This document shows, in pieces, positions 1 to 8,108 of a DNA stretch of 64,000 nucleotides. Numbering within the stretch: position 1 is the stretch's first letter; each line of letters begins with the position of its first letter. Position numbers and translations under genes: made by a program. This stretch comes from Flavivirga aquatica (GTDB taxonomy: Bacteria; Bacteroidota; Bacteroidia; Flavobacteriales; Flavobacteriaceae): contig NZ_MDJD01000006.1 of the NCBI RefSeq assembly GCF_001747085.1, positions 62,001-126,000 of the forward strand. Reading direction: 5' to 3'. Under the pieces are notes generated by a model. The model had not been told where the DNA came from. It saw nothing but the letters and a program-made list of their open reading frames with translations, and searched no databases.

Positions 1-3000
1 TACTTTTTTTATACTTTGATATTTGGACATTTCTTGCTCCTGAAACACCTCCTTGATTCCCTCCTAAACAATAATAATAATTTCCATCTTCACTGACTCC
101 TACTACAAAAGTAATATGTCCTGCTCCTCCAATTTTATCATCCTTTCCTAAAGGAAGAGCTTCATCATTTGGTCCCCAATCAATTACGGATGCTGCTCCA
201 TATATAGGTCTATCAATTTTTTTCCAAAATTGCCACATTGCAGCTCTAGCTGATAAAGATGGTGGTATATAACCCGCTTGTTTAAAACACCAGCTTATAA
301 ATGCTCCACACCAGTTAGTATTATCATTCCAACCTTTACCATTTGTTGTTGCATTAAAATAATCTGCAATTCTCGGATTATTACCATTACTCCAAGCCTT
401 TACTTTTTTACTATTCTCTTTTAAAGCATAAGACATCCAAGGAGCTCTACCTTCTATAATATCTCCATCTTTCTTTTTACTAGACAAAGTACAACTACCA
501 TCTGTACAATCATTAGCATAAGGTTTTCCTTTAGTAAGGTATTTTTGTACAGAAATAGCTATTTCACTTTTAAGCAACTTCCCATTTTTATTAACATCCA
601 TACCACTATTTTGAGTATAAGACTCTACTCGCTTATTAAAATATGGATCATTTATATCTATACCTTCTCCTGTTTTACTAAATACCACATGCTCATCTTT
701 TCCGCTGGAAACAGGAAACAATACTTGCAAATAAAAATCTACAAACTCAACATCTTTACCAGCTAAAGGTTTAAAATGTTTTTTCACATAATCAAGCTGT
801 TTTAAAACAGTCATATCTGCAAATTCCTTTACCCTTTTAAGTGTTTTTCCTTTTCCCCAATAATCTTTTACATATTCAATATTAATTTTACTTAAGTCTT
901 TCTTAAACCCTAATAAAAAAGCTGCTGTTTTAGGCATAAACTGTATCAAACCCGTTCCTCCAGAATTCCCCATATTTGGAGCATTAGTTTTGAAGGTACC
1001 TCCGCTTTCCCAAGCAAATATAGCCATAAGGTTATTAGCCATTTTTATCTTTTTTTCTTCTCCCCAAAGTTCAGAACAAATTTCTATTACTTTCTCTCGT
1101 TCAGCACAAGTAAATTTTTCACCCCAAATTAGAGACTCACAAGTTTCTCCTTTATTTTCCTCTAACACCAACTCCTCACCAAGCACCACAGCATTATTAG
1201 TATCTATAGCTGCTTCATTTTCTGGTAATTCTTTAGCAACTTTAAGCATAAGTGCTCTAATACGTTGGCTATTCTTTTTGTTTTCCTCTTCGGTTTTATT
1301 GGGGTTAGCTACATAATAAGCTCTAGGAAACTCTTCGCCACTATTTTTTTCTTTTAAATAAAAATTACGAGGTATCCCTTCTTTACCCTCTTCATGTTTG
1401 TTTTCCCAAGCGCATGGTATGGTAAAGGTGGTTTCGGCATTACCTTCGTTATCAATTTTTAATTTAATGGTTTCTTTTTGATCTTGGTCTGTTCCTATTA
1501 ACCAAAAGTCTTCGTAAATAATAAACTCTAAGTCTTCGTTTATTAAATTACGACTGGTTACTTTTATGGTTACGGTATCGCCGTATTTAACAATACCTGT
1601 GTGTAATTTATTGCCTGTTTCGTATATTTTTAAGCTTGTAATTTTCTTTTTACTGTCTACATTTAGGTACCTTACTTTACCGTCTGGCACAAGTATATAT
1701 TGGTTGCCTGCTTGGGCATCTTTTTGGGTACCTTGTACTGTAAAGTCTAGTTTTTCTATGGTAAAAAAGAATTCGTATTTGTAATTCTCAGATAGACCTG
1801 CTTTGTCTTCGGGTATGGTAAAGGCTTGGTTTACTATACCGTTAGAGTCTTTTATTTCTATGGCTGTACCTGCATTTTCTACCCACTTATCTTTGCCTTT
1901 TTGCGATTCCCACACTTTTAATTGTAGCTTTTCGCCCTGCAATCCTTCGGTTTCTATATGGATGTAAACTTGGTGTTTATAGCCACTTCTATTTATACTA
2001 TTTCCGTCTTTATCTGCCCAATAGGCTTTGGTTATTTTAGAGGTTATGGCTTTTAATGGTTTGGTTGTTGCTTTCCCTATACCTCCCGGTTCCTTTACAT
2101 AAGCTTCTACATACCATTCGCCTTCTTTTTCGCTAGTTTTAGTAAGGCTATGCCCTGTGCCTATTTCGTTTTCTATTTTTGGAGTATTATGGTAGGCGAT
2201 CCATTTTACTAGAGCTTTTTCTGCTTCGGTTGCTGGTTCTATAGCATAGGCAGCCACACTATAGGTTACTTTATGGCGTTCTTTTTCGGCTTCTCCTTTA
2301 TTTAATATGCAAATGGTTTCTTTATCACTTTTTATCGCCTTTACATAATTATTGCCTATATAAAACTTAAAGGATTCGGTACTTACGCCATTGCACGAGG
2401 CTTTAACGTATACTGTTTTTGTTTTTGTATTGTTTTGTGCTGCTATAGTTATTTGGGCTAAGGTAGCATGTTTTGTAAACTCTAAATCCTCTCCACCAGA
2501 GGTGACTTCCCATAAAATATGCCCTGGTTTTAGTGACGTTACATCTGGAAATAACATACCTGCACTTACGGTTATAATTTCGGTTGGTCGTACACGTTTT
2601 ATTTGCGTACGGTCTTGATTACCTACTGCTAGTTTTAAACGGTGCCCTAATTCTTGGTATTTTATATGTACTAAATTATATGCGCCACCATTACCTCTCT
2701 CTATATTAAAGGTTTTACTTTTTCCATAGGCTTCTACGGCATAAATTCCTGCGGTTCGGTATGGAAACGCAAAGGTACTTCCCTTATCTACAAAGGTGTA
2801 GAGTTCTTCATAAATATTACCCTTTTTTCTGTAAACCACCCAGTTTACTGCAGCTTTTTGGGCTTCGGTCATAGTTTGAGGGTTACTTTTACTCACCTTA
2901 AATTCTACAATACTATGATCTTCGTGGTAAGTATAGGTATGGTTTATTGGGCTATTTTTATCTGTTGTTACGATATCTTTTACGCCTACACTGTTTATGT

Positions 3001-3859
3001 CGGTATCGTTAAACTCACCTGCGAGAAGTTGTTCTACTATTTCTTCGCTTAAGGCTGGGCTTATTAGTGCTGCTATTTCGGGAGAGGTAACCTCTAAATC
3101 TACTGGGCTTACTGTTTGGGTTTGCCCGTGGGTTACAAAGGTTACTTTACCTCCAAAACTACAAATACCTTCACTTTCTTGTATAAGTGCTGTGCCTTGG
3201 TTTGGGAGTTTTATGGATTCGTAACTTTTTTCCCATTGCACTATATTTGGTATGCAGGGTAAATAGCTTGTCATTGTGGGTTGCATTTTACAGGACCCAA
3301 AGGTTTTAGACTTAGTTACAAAGGGTAAGGATAAATCTTTTGTACTGGCTATTAATTTATCTGCGCCATCTTTATCATTTACGTATATTGAGCTTTGGGT
3401 TTTTACTTCAAATACGCCATTGGGGGCTTGCTCTACACTTTTGTCGCACATACACTCTGCGCCTTGGCATATAGGGTATACGCCTGCTTTACTTGGCTTG
3501 CTTGAAGCTTCTGTAATTGCTGGTTCTTCCTCAACTGTTGCCGTTGTTGTAGTTGTTACTGCTTCGCTTGCTGGGTTATTGCTTACTGCTTCTACGGGTA
3601 CTGTTACTAGAGGTTTTTCTTCTGGAACTTCCTTTTTAGGAATATCCATAGGGATATTTACTTTTTGTCCTAATTCTATTTTTGCCCAGTTTTTTATATC
3701 TGGGTTTGATTCTTTTATACGTTTATCTAATACTGAATAATTGGCATCTGGATGATGCTGTTTATACATGTTTTGGTATTTAATAACTAAATCATTACGG
3801 TTTTCTCGTTGATAATCGCTATTGTAGGTTATTCTATGGATTATTGGGTCTTCTTCCAT
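1..3859 (-). CDS. Giant DUF4280 (PAAR-like) T6SS effector with two peptidoglycan-hydrolase-like domains (3' end outside window)
   Basis: An open frame of about 1,286 codons runs off the left edge without a stop. The ATG at 3857-3859 lies 2 bases after the previous gene's stop. Residues ~1-70 look like a LysM-type leader. Residues ~125-245 resemble DUF4280, the PAAR-like spike-tip domain, with conserved Cys (AECMC, FGSC, CSFGG). About 650 residues of Ig-like modules follow, with recurring 'VxWxxY...VEAY' motifs. Residues ~905-1030 look lysozyme/transglycosylase-like (catalytic-type Glu in ESGG, then GLIQFMP). The C-terminus from ~1140 matches the TIGR02594/CHAP-like Cys-His fold (WCGAF, GHITFVVG, GGNQGG). 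Inference: a spike-tip effector delivered to the periplasm that cuts both glycan and peptide bonds. It is probably almost complete. The domain calls are by eye; I am confident of the C-terminal domain and fairly confident of DUF4280. Confidence 0.8.
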   Translation of the reverse strand, partial: MEEDPIIHRITYNSDYQRENRNDLVIKYQNMYKQHHPDANYSVLDKRIKESNPDIKNWAKIELGQKVNIPMDIPKKEVPEEKPLVTVPVEAVSNNPASEAVTTTTTATVEEEPAITEASSKPSKAGVYPICQGAECMCDKSVEQAPNGVFEVKTQSSIYVNDKDGADKLIASTKDLSLPFVTKSKTFGSCKMQPTMTSYLPCIPNIVQWEKSYESIKLPNQGTALIQESEGICSFGGKVTFVTHGQTQTVSPVDLEVTSPEIAALISPALSEEIVEQLLAGEFNDTDINSVGVKDIVTTDKNSPINHTYTYHEDHSIVEFKVSKSNPQTMTEAQKAAVNWVVYRKKGNIYEELYTFVDKGSTFAFPYRTAGIYAVEAYGKSKTFNIERGNGGAYNLVHIKYQELGHRLKLAVGNQDRTQIKRVRPTEIITVSAGMLFPDVTSLKPGHILWEVTSGGEDLEFTKHATLAQITIAAQNNTKTKTVYVKASCNGVSTESFKFYIGNNYVKAIKSDKETICILNKGEAEKERHKVTYSVAAYAIEPATEAEKALVKWIAYHNTPKIENEIGTGHSLTKTSEKEGEWYVEAYVKEPGGIGKATTKPLKAITSKITKAYWADKDGNSINRSGYKHQVYIHIETEGLQGEKLQLKVWESQKGKDKWVENAGTAIEIKDSNGIVNQAFTIPEDKAGLSENYKYEFFFTIEKLDFTVQGTQKDAQAGNQYILVPDGKVRYLNVDSKKKITSLKIYETGNKLHTGIVKYGDTVTIKVTSRNLINEDLEFIIYEDFWLIGTDQDQKETIKLKIDNEGNAETTFTIPCAWENKHEEGKEGIPRNFYLKEKNSGEEFPRAYYVANPNKTEEENKKNSQRIRALMLKVAKELPENEAAIDTNNAVVLGEELVLEENKGETCESLIWGEKFTCAEREKVIEICSELWGEEKKIKMANNLMAIFAWESGGTFKTNAPNMGNSGGTGLIQFMPKTAAFLLGFKKDLSKINIEYVKDYWGKGKTLKRVKEFADMTVLKQLDYVKKHFKPLAGKDVEFVDFYLQVLFPVSSGKDEHVVFSKTGEGIDINDPYFNKRVESYTQNSGMDVNKNGKLLKSEIAISVQKYLTKGKPYANDCTDGSCTLSSKKKDGDIIEGRAPWMSYALKENSKKVKAWSNGNNPRIADYFNATTNGKGWNDNTNWCGAFISWCFKQAGYIPPSLSARAAMWQFWKKIDRPIYGAASVIDWGPNDEALPLGKDDKIGGAGHITFVVGVSEDGNYYYCLGGNQGGVSGARNVQISKYKKS

Positions 3860-3861
3860 GG

Positions 3862-4695
3862 TTATATAGCTTGTAAAGTTAGTATAATCTCTTTTTTATA
3901 GTGGCCTATTGTTACTGTTTGTATCGATTTTGTTTTCTGTATCCATACCTTTTTATAATCTAATAGGGCATCATCTTTTATTGTTATTTCTAAATTATCG
4001 ATACTAAAATCCTTAATTTTATTTTTAAAATAATGCGTTATTTCTTGTTGATTAGCCTTTGCTTTATCTAGCATGGTTTCACTTTTTAAATGTAAATAAT
4101 CGCCTTGTTTACCTAACGTTTTCTTTCCTGCAAAAGGTATATTTTTAGTACTTAAAAGCCCTGTATTTGTAAATACTGTCTGGCTATGCCCATAATAAAC
4201 TAAATAGTCGTTTATAAACGACCGGTAAAAGCTTTGTAGTACAGCATCGCTACTTAATTGTTGTATGAGTGCTTCTTCATTTGTATAGCACTTATCCAGC
4301 TGTTCTAAAACTTGAGTTACTGGCGCTCCTGTAAATTCTTGTTTTATATTTTTTTGAGTCTGTTCCCAAATTTTTAACAGCTTATTATGTTTATATAGCT
4401 TGTTTATTTTGCCTTGCGGCGTACAACGAAACTTTATGTTATTTAATGGAATGGCTGTTTTTAAATAGAATTCGTTTATTTTTTCTGGTATGTCTTGATG
4501 GTCGACCTTAATATTGGTCTTTTTCCATAAAAAGAAATGACTTTCGTAGTCTATTTCTAAATTATAAGTTACAGTACTTGTTACTGGTTTGGCTATACCT
4601 GTAATTTTAGTTTGCAGCTCTACTTTATACTCTTGGGTTCTATAAACAGGTTCTCGCTTTGGTGGATTGGCTACTATATATGGGTCTTGACGCAT
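3862..4695 (-). CDS. Adaptor-like protein preceding the DUF4280 effector
   Basis: A 277-residue soluble protein without signal peptide or membrane segment, 2 bases upstream of the giant DUF4280 gene. I do not recognise a named family. Its layout resembles the 309-residue protein at 46789-47718, which also sits directly upstream of a DUF4280 gene. Both have an N-terminal beta-rich part, a segment of the form 'GxIxKLxxxxxxxxxW', a central helical part, and a C-terminal stretch of alternating hydrophobic residues (ITIxxxxxLxxxKVxIxK here). Known T6SS loci often place a loading adaptor just before the PAAR-tipped cargo. By position this is inferred to be the chaperone that docks the effector onto VgrG. 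An immunity role is less likely because the protein is upstream, large and cytoplasmic. Confidence 0.55.
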   Translation of the reverse strand: MRQDPYIVANPPKREPVYRTQEYKVELQTKITGIAKPVTSTVTYNLEIDYESHFFLWKKTNIKVDHQDIPEKINEFYLKTAIPLNNIKFRCTPQGKINKLYKHNKLLKIWEQTQKNIKQEFTGAPVTQVLEQLDKCYTNEEALIQQLSSDAVLQSFYRSFINDYLVYYGHSQTVFTNTGLLSTKNIPFAGKKTLGKQGDYLHLKSETMLDKAKANQQEITHYFKNKIKDFSIDNLEITIKDDALLDYKKVWIQKTKSIQTVTIGHYKKEIILTLQAI

Positions 4696-4752
4696 TAGGT
4701 TAATTTTGGTTTTTGATGTAAATAGGGCTTCTGGTTTTGCTATTGTGTTACA

Positions 4753-4842
4753 TTAGCATAATGTGTTTATCGTTTTAATGCCTATAAAAGCAAAGAATAA
4801 GATTACTACAACTGAGATAATATATTTATAATAACTATTCAT
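4753..4842 (-). CDS. Possible 29-residue single-span membrane peptide
   Basis: A short frame starts at an ATG (4840-4842) overlapping the last codons of the preceding 132-residue membrane protein by 8 bases, an arrangement typical of translational coupling. The peptide is essentially one hydrophobic helix (IISVVVILFFAFIGI) with short polar ends. It could be a small accessory of the neighbouring immunity-like protein, or only the remnant of a longer gene. The evidence is the overlap and hydrophobicity alone. Confidence 0.35.
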   Translation of the reverse strand: MNSYYKYIISVVVILFFAFIGIKTINTLC

Positions 4843-5233
4843 TTACTTTTAATAATTTTCTTAAAAAGAAATAACCTAAAATAAAAATAGTTAAACAGAT
4901 TCCTATTGGTATAAGAGATAATGACAATACTTCACTAATCTCTTCATAAAACAAATATGTTGACCAACATGACACTCTATCATTAAAAGATTGGTAGTTA
5001 AAGAAAAGCCAAAACAATGTTAGAAACAGTGATAACTTAATAAGTAACTTTTTTTTAGAAAACATTATTATTAAAGTTGTCCCTATAAATATCAAAAAAA
5101 GTATAAATAAAAGCGGTAACCATATATTATTATCGATAGGATCAGAACAAAATCTACCATGAGGTAAAAACCAATAGTATTGTATTGATGTTGTTAAAAT
5201 AGTTAGTAATAAAATAATTATTTTTATTTTCAT
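4835..5233 (-). CDS. Small four-span membrane protein, probable orphan immunity protein
   Basis: 132 residues with an N-terminal hydrophobic segment (IIILLLTILTTS) and three further spans (LPLLFILFLIFIG, LSLFLTLFWLFF, IPIGICLTIFILGYFFL). I recognise no family. It starts 4 bases after the stop of a start-less effector-like reading frame (5238-5552). That is the usual effector-then-immunity order, but here only the end of the effector remains. Inference: an inner-membrane immunity protein kept after its effector was lost. It might instead protect against the giant effector at 1-3859, although an adaptor gene lies between them. Confidence 0.5.
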   Translation of the reverse strand: MKIKIIILLLTILTTSIQYYWFLPHGRFCSDPIDNNIWLPLLFILFLIFIGTTLIIMFSKKKLLIKLSLFLTLFWLFFNYQSFNDRVSCWSTYLFYEEISEVLSLSLIPIGICLTIFILGYFFLRKLLKVNE

Positions 5234-5237
5234 GAAA

Positions 5238-5552
5238 TTACATTTCTTTTGGTTCTACGGCTTTTTTAAACACATATAATTTAGCAGGAATACCTTTTGG
5301 ACTTCCAGCAGCAGTTGGCTTAGAGTATGCTCCTTTAGGATTCCACAAAGCCTCATCCCATTGATGTGGTCGGTATATTTGCCCGTTTATAGTTTCATCT
5401 TCAATTTGCTCATATTTTTCTTTATACTTTTCATCGCCTTTATCATCCCAAGTAGATGTATATAAACTTCGCCTTAAAAAAGCATAAACAGATATTTCTA
5501 AATGATTAGCTAATTTTTGAGCTAAACTTTCTTTAGGTTTTACTTGTTGCTT
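5238..5552 (-). pseudogene. Start-less C-terminal remnant of an effector-like gene
   Basis: On the bottom strand one frame stays open for ~104 codons up to the TAA at 5238-5240, but it has no ATG until its final codon and no plausible alternative start. It emerges out of frame from the 3' end of the BNR-repeat gene (stop at 5540). The reading is protein-like (LAQKLANHLEISVYAF, then YRPHQWDEALWNPKG, ending KLYVFKKAVEPKEM), and its first part has a LysM/HTH-like rhythm. The next gene is a small membrane protein 4 bases downstream. I read this as the surviving tail of a displaced effector whose immunity gene was kept. It may be untranslated. Confidence 0.55.
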
Positions 5553-6247
5553 GGTAAGAAAGTTACATCTCCAAATATGCCTATTTTAAAACCTGTATTA
5601 ATAGAAAAAATTGTTATTGCTTTTTCTGTTACCGTATCTTTCCTTTTTACTAAATATGCATTATTCTTCTTTTCAATATTAATACCTAAAGCCTCAACAC
5701 TATTATTTCTTATTAGAGTCTTACTGGATTCTTGCCAATTTTCACCATAGTCTTTAGAGTAATAATATGTCATGCTTTCCATATCTAAACACTCAATAAT
5801 TCCATGATCTATAGATAAATCTTCGCTTGATATATTATCATTAAACAGAAGTAATTCATTTATATTTTTTTTATCCCAACTTCTCCCTTCATTTTTACTT
5901 ACATACAAAAATTGTGGAGATGTATCGCCTCCCGAGTTTTTTCTTGAAATAAAAGAAATTGTTTCTTTGTTTTTTTCTAGATTACTAAATTTATCTTCAT
6001 CTTCTTTTAGATTAAACATTTTAATACTCCACGTTTTGCCTGAATCTTTTGAAATGAACAGATAAGGATTTATTGTTGTAAGAATAATCGTGCTACTTGT
6101 TTCAACTACACCCGATATTCCCTGTATTTTATAGCTTTTACCTATTGCATAATTATTCCATTCGTATCTGTATAATGCATATACAAAAAGAAGGATTAAT
6201 ATCACTACTGAAAGTATAATTACTACTATTTTCTTATTCCTTTTCAT
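5540..6247 (-). CDS. Membrane-anchored BNR-repeat protein, candidate immunity protein
   Basis: About 235 residues from the ATG at 6245-6247. I prefer this start to one 19 codons upstream because it avoids overlapping the preceding gene and gives a clean signal anchor (basic MKRNKK, then VVIILSVVILILLFVYAL). The rest is extracytoplasmic and carries at least three Asp-box/BNR motifs (SKDSGKTW, SKNEGRSW, SKDYGENW), which form beta-propeller blades. It lies two genes downstream of the NodB-type effector. A periplasm-facing propeller anchored in the inner membrane is a plausible immunity protein for a cell-wall-modifying toxin. The family is known for sialidase-like and photosystem-assembly propellers; the immunity role is inferred. 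Confidence 0.6.
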   Translation of the reverse strand: MKRNKKIVVIILSVVILILLFVYALYRYEWNNYAIGKSYKIQGISGVVETSSTIILTTINPYLFISKDSGKTWSIKMFNLKEDEDKFSNLEKNKETISFISRKNSGGDTSPQFLYVSKNEGRSWDKKNINELLLFNDNISSEDLSIDHGIIECLDMESMTYYYSKDYGENWQESSKTLIRNNSVEALGINIEKKNNAYLVKRKDTVTEKAITIFSINTGFKIGIFGDVTFLPSNK

Positions 6248-6263
6248 TATATCAAACTGATTC

Positions 6264-6662
6264 TCATTTATTTTTAAAATATGCTTCTCCTCTTTGATAT
6301 TCAAATGTCTTTAGTCCAAAATATTCTTTCCACCCGCCTTCTTCTGTTATAAAATACATTGTTCCATATTCATTAGGCATAATCTTAAAAAACAAATCAT
6401 TAAACGTCCCATAACCACCATAATCGTCAGACTCAAATGAGTAAGCTTTAAACCTAAATTTACAGACAGGAGCTTCTCCCTTTTGACCTACATATATAGG
6501 GACAAACCAAATAAAACTAAACGCAATAATTAACACCGATATAATTATTCCTTTTATTAATGGCTTTACATTTTTTTGTTTTCTAAATTTAAAAACAAGA
6601 CTAACTAGGTATCCTATTAAGACTAAACATATAAATACAAATATTAATTCTGGATATCTCAT
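6264..6662 (-). CDS. Two-span membrane protein, candidate immunity partner of the NodB effector
   Basis: 132 residues starting one base after the stop of the deacetylase effector gene (6664). There are two N-terminal membrane spans (LIFVFICLVLIGYLVSLVF and IIISVLIIAFSFIWFVPIYV) followed by a ~75-residue extracytoplasmic domain rich in Tyr, Phe and Gly. No family is recognised. Tight coupling to the effector and exposure to the periplasm, where a deacetylase would act, make it the first immunity candidate; the downstream BNR protein is the second. Confidence 0.55.
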   Translation of the reverse strand: MRYPELIFVFICLVLIGYLVSLVFKFRKQKNVKPLIKGIIISVLIIAFSFIWFVPIYVGQKGEAPVCKFRFKAYSFESDDYGGYGTFNDLFFKIMPNEYGTMYFITEEGGWKEYFGLKTFEYQRGEAYFKNK

Positions 6663-6663
6663 A

Positions 6664-8106
6664 TTAATAATTACTTAATGTTTCAAACTGAAAATTTTCT
6701 TCTTTTAATTCTTCAATTAGTTTCTTTAGTTTATCCATCTCAGTTCGTCCTTTGCTCTTGTAGGATTCTGTATATCGAAAAGCTCTTTCATGCATTAATA
6801 ATATTACTTTATTTTCTTTTTTTGATTTATCATCAAATGGTTGAAATCGAGAATGGTATGCGAAATCTAAAATATTTTCTTTTACAGTCTCTAAACTTTC
6901 ATTCAGTCTATCTGTTTCATTATATTTAATTTTTTCTTTTTTTAAAAGAAAAGTATTACTAGAATACAAATCAACATCATCAGGATGAGCCTCATGCTCT
7001 TTCGTGAAATCAGTGTCATTAATTACAATATCTTCTTGAGCTTTTAAAGCTAATCCAAAATCCATATGCCATTCTGTATCCCAGCCTACAATTTTATATC
7101 CTTTATTATAAAGTTCATCTGCTTCTTCTTTCGAATCTTTAATTGCAATTTCAAATTTCCGCCCTCTACTTGTAGATTTTATTTCTTTTATACTCTCATT
7201 AAGGTACCATGTGTTCGTACCAGGAAATCTAGCAAATGGTTTTTCTTGATTTTTAGCCATCATATGACTTTTAGAATATGAATTATCAATCTGCTTAATA
7301 TAGTTTGTAATTATTTCTTCATTTAAACAAAAATCCTCTAAAACTGTTCTACGAGAATCTTTGGATATTTTTACTCCTCCGCTTCTATAATAAGAAGAAT
7401 AGAAATAATTTGCGTGAGAATAACTATGATTTGCAATTTCATGATTTTCATAAATACTTTTTAAAACCCTTAAAGTTCTTTCAGGATTTTTTTCATAGGA
7501 AAATTTAGTATGTATTCCTGTTAAGAAAAAAGTAGCTTTAACGTCTGTTTCCTTTAAAACCTTTAAGACTTCTTCTGTACCTGGTTGTATACCATCATCA
7601 AAAGTTAAATAAATTTTTTTCATCTTCTTCACCTCACACACTACACTCACACTATCTGTTGCTTTTTGTATATACGCATAAATCTTAACTTTTTTATTAT
7701 CCCAAACTTCATCTGAAATTGTAACTTGTTTAACAACAGTATTACCTATAATCCTTCCTTGATTAGGAAAATCTTTTATACCCTCATCATCTAACTGGTA
7801 TGCCCACTTTACTTGCTTCAATTCATGTCCTCCTTTTTTAGGTTTTCTAGAAAACTGCACCGCTTTAAAGGTATAGGTTTTACCTATTTCTACTTCTTTA
7901 TAATCGCATACTACTTTAGTTACCGTTAAATCTTCTGTTTGTTCTGCTTCGGGAGCAACATAACTATTGTAAACCAAATCTTTTTTTGCCGAATAATTTA
8001 CATTTTTTGCTGCATTAAAAGAGATATCACCATTATTGGCGTTAAATGTCATCCTTTCTGCTGTCTCAGTAATTGTTTTGGCTATTTTTAATATTTTTCC
8101 AGCCAT
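6664..8106 (-). CDS. T6SS cargo effector with NodB/polysaccharide-deacetylase domain
   Basis: 480 residues, starting 3 bases after vgrG1. Residues ~20-48 (NANNGDISFNAAKNV...) look like the short beta-solenoid repeats of VgrG tails. Residues ~60-160 form an Ig-like module (QVKWAYQL...VKIYAYI) also seen in the other cargo here. From ~163 the protein carries all five NodB motifs: TFDDG (168-172), HSYSH (227-231), RFPG (293-296), GWDTEW (341-346) and LLMHE (436-440). The last has Glu where Asp or another residue is commoner. The Asp-His-His metal triad is intact. NodB enzymes remove N-acetyl groups from peptidoglycan or chitin oligomers. Inference: a periplasmic effector that deacetylates the target's peptidoglycan, attached to VgrG1 through its solenoid-like N-terminus. 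Confidence 0.8.
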   Translation of the reverse strand: MAGKILKIAKTITETAERMTFNANNGDISFNAAKNVNYSAKKDLVYNSYVAPEAEQTEDLTVTKVVCDYKEVEIGKTYTFKAVQFSRKPKKGGHELKQVKWAYQLDDEGIKDFPNQGRIIGNTVVKQVTISDEVWDNKKVKIYAYIQKATDSVSVVCEVKKMKKIYLTFDDGIQPGTEEVLKVLKETDVKATFFLTGIHTKFSYEKNPERTLRVLKSIYENHEIANHSYSHANYFYSSYYRSGGVKISKDSRRTVLEDFCLNEEIITNYIKQIDNSYSKSHMMAKNQEKPFARFPGTNTWYLNESIKEIKSTSRGRKFEIAIKDSKEEADELYNKGYKIVGWDTEWHMDFGLALKAQEDIVINDTDFTKEHEAHPDDVDLYSSNTFLLKKEKIKYNETDRLNESLETVKENILDFAYHSRFQPFDDKSKKENKVILLMHERAFRYTESYKSKGRTEMDKLKKLIEELKEENFQFETLSNY

Positions 8107-8108
8107 TG

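Noticed and set aside
6777..6929. Small hydrophobic top-strand frame within the NodB effector as an antisense immunity gene
   Set aside because: No start context and composition typical of an antisense shadow of AT-rich coding DNA; proper immunity candidates follow the effector.
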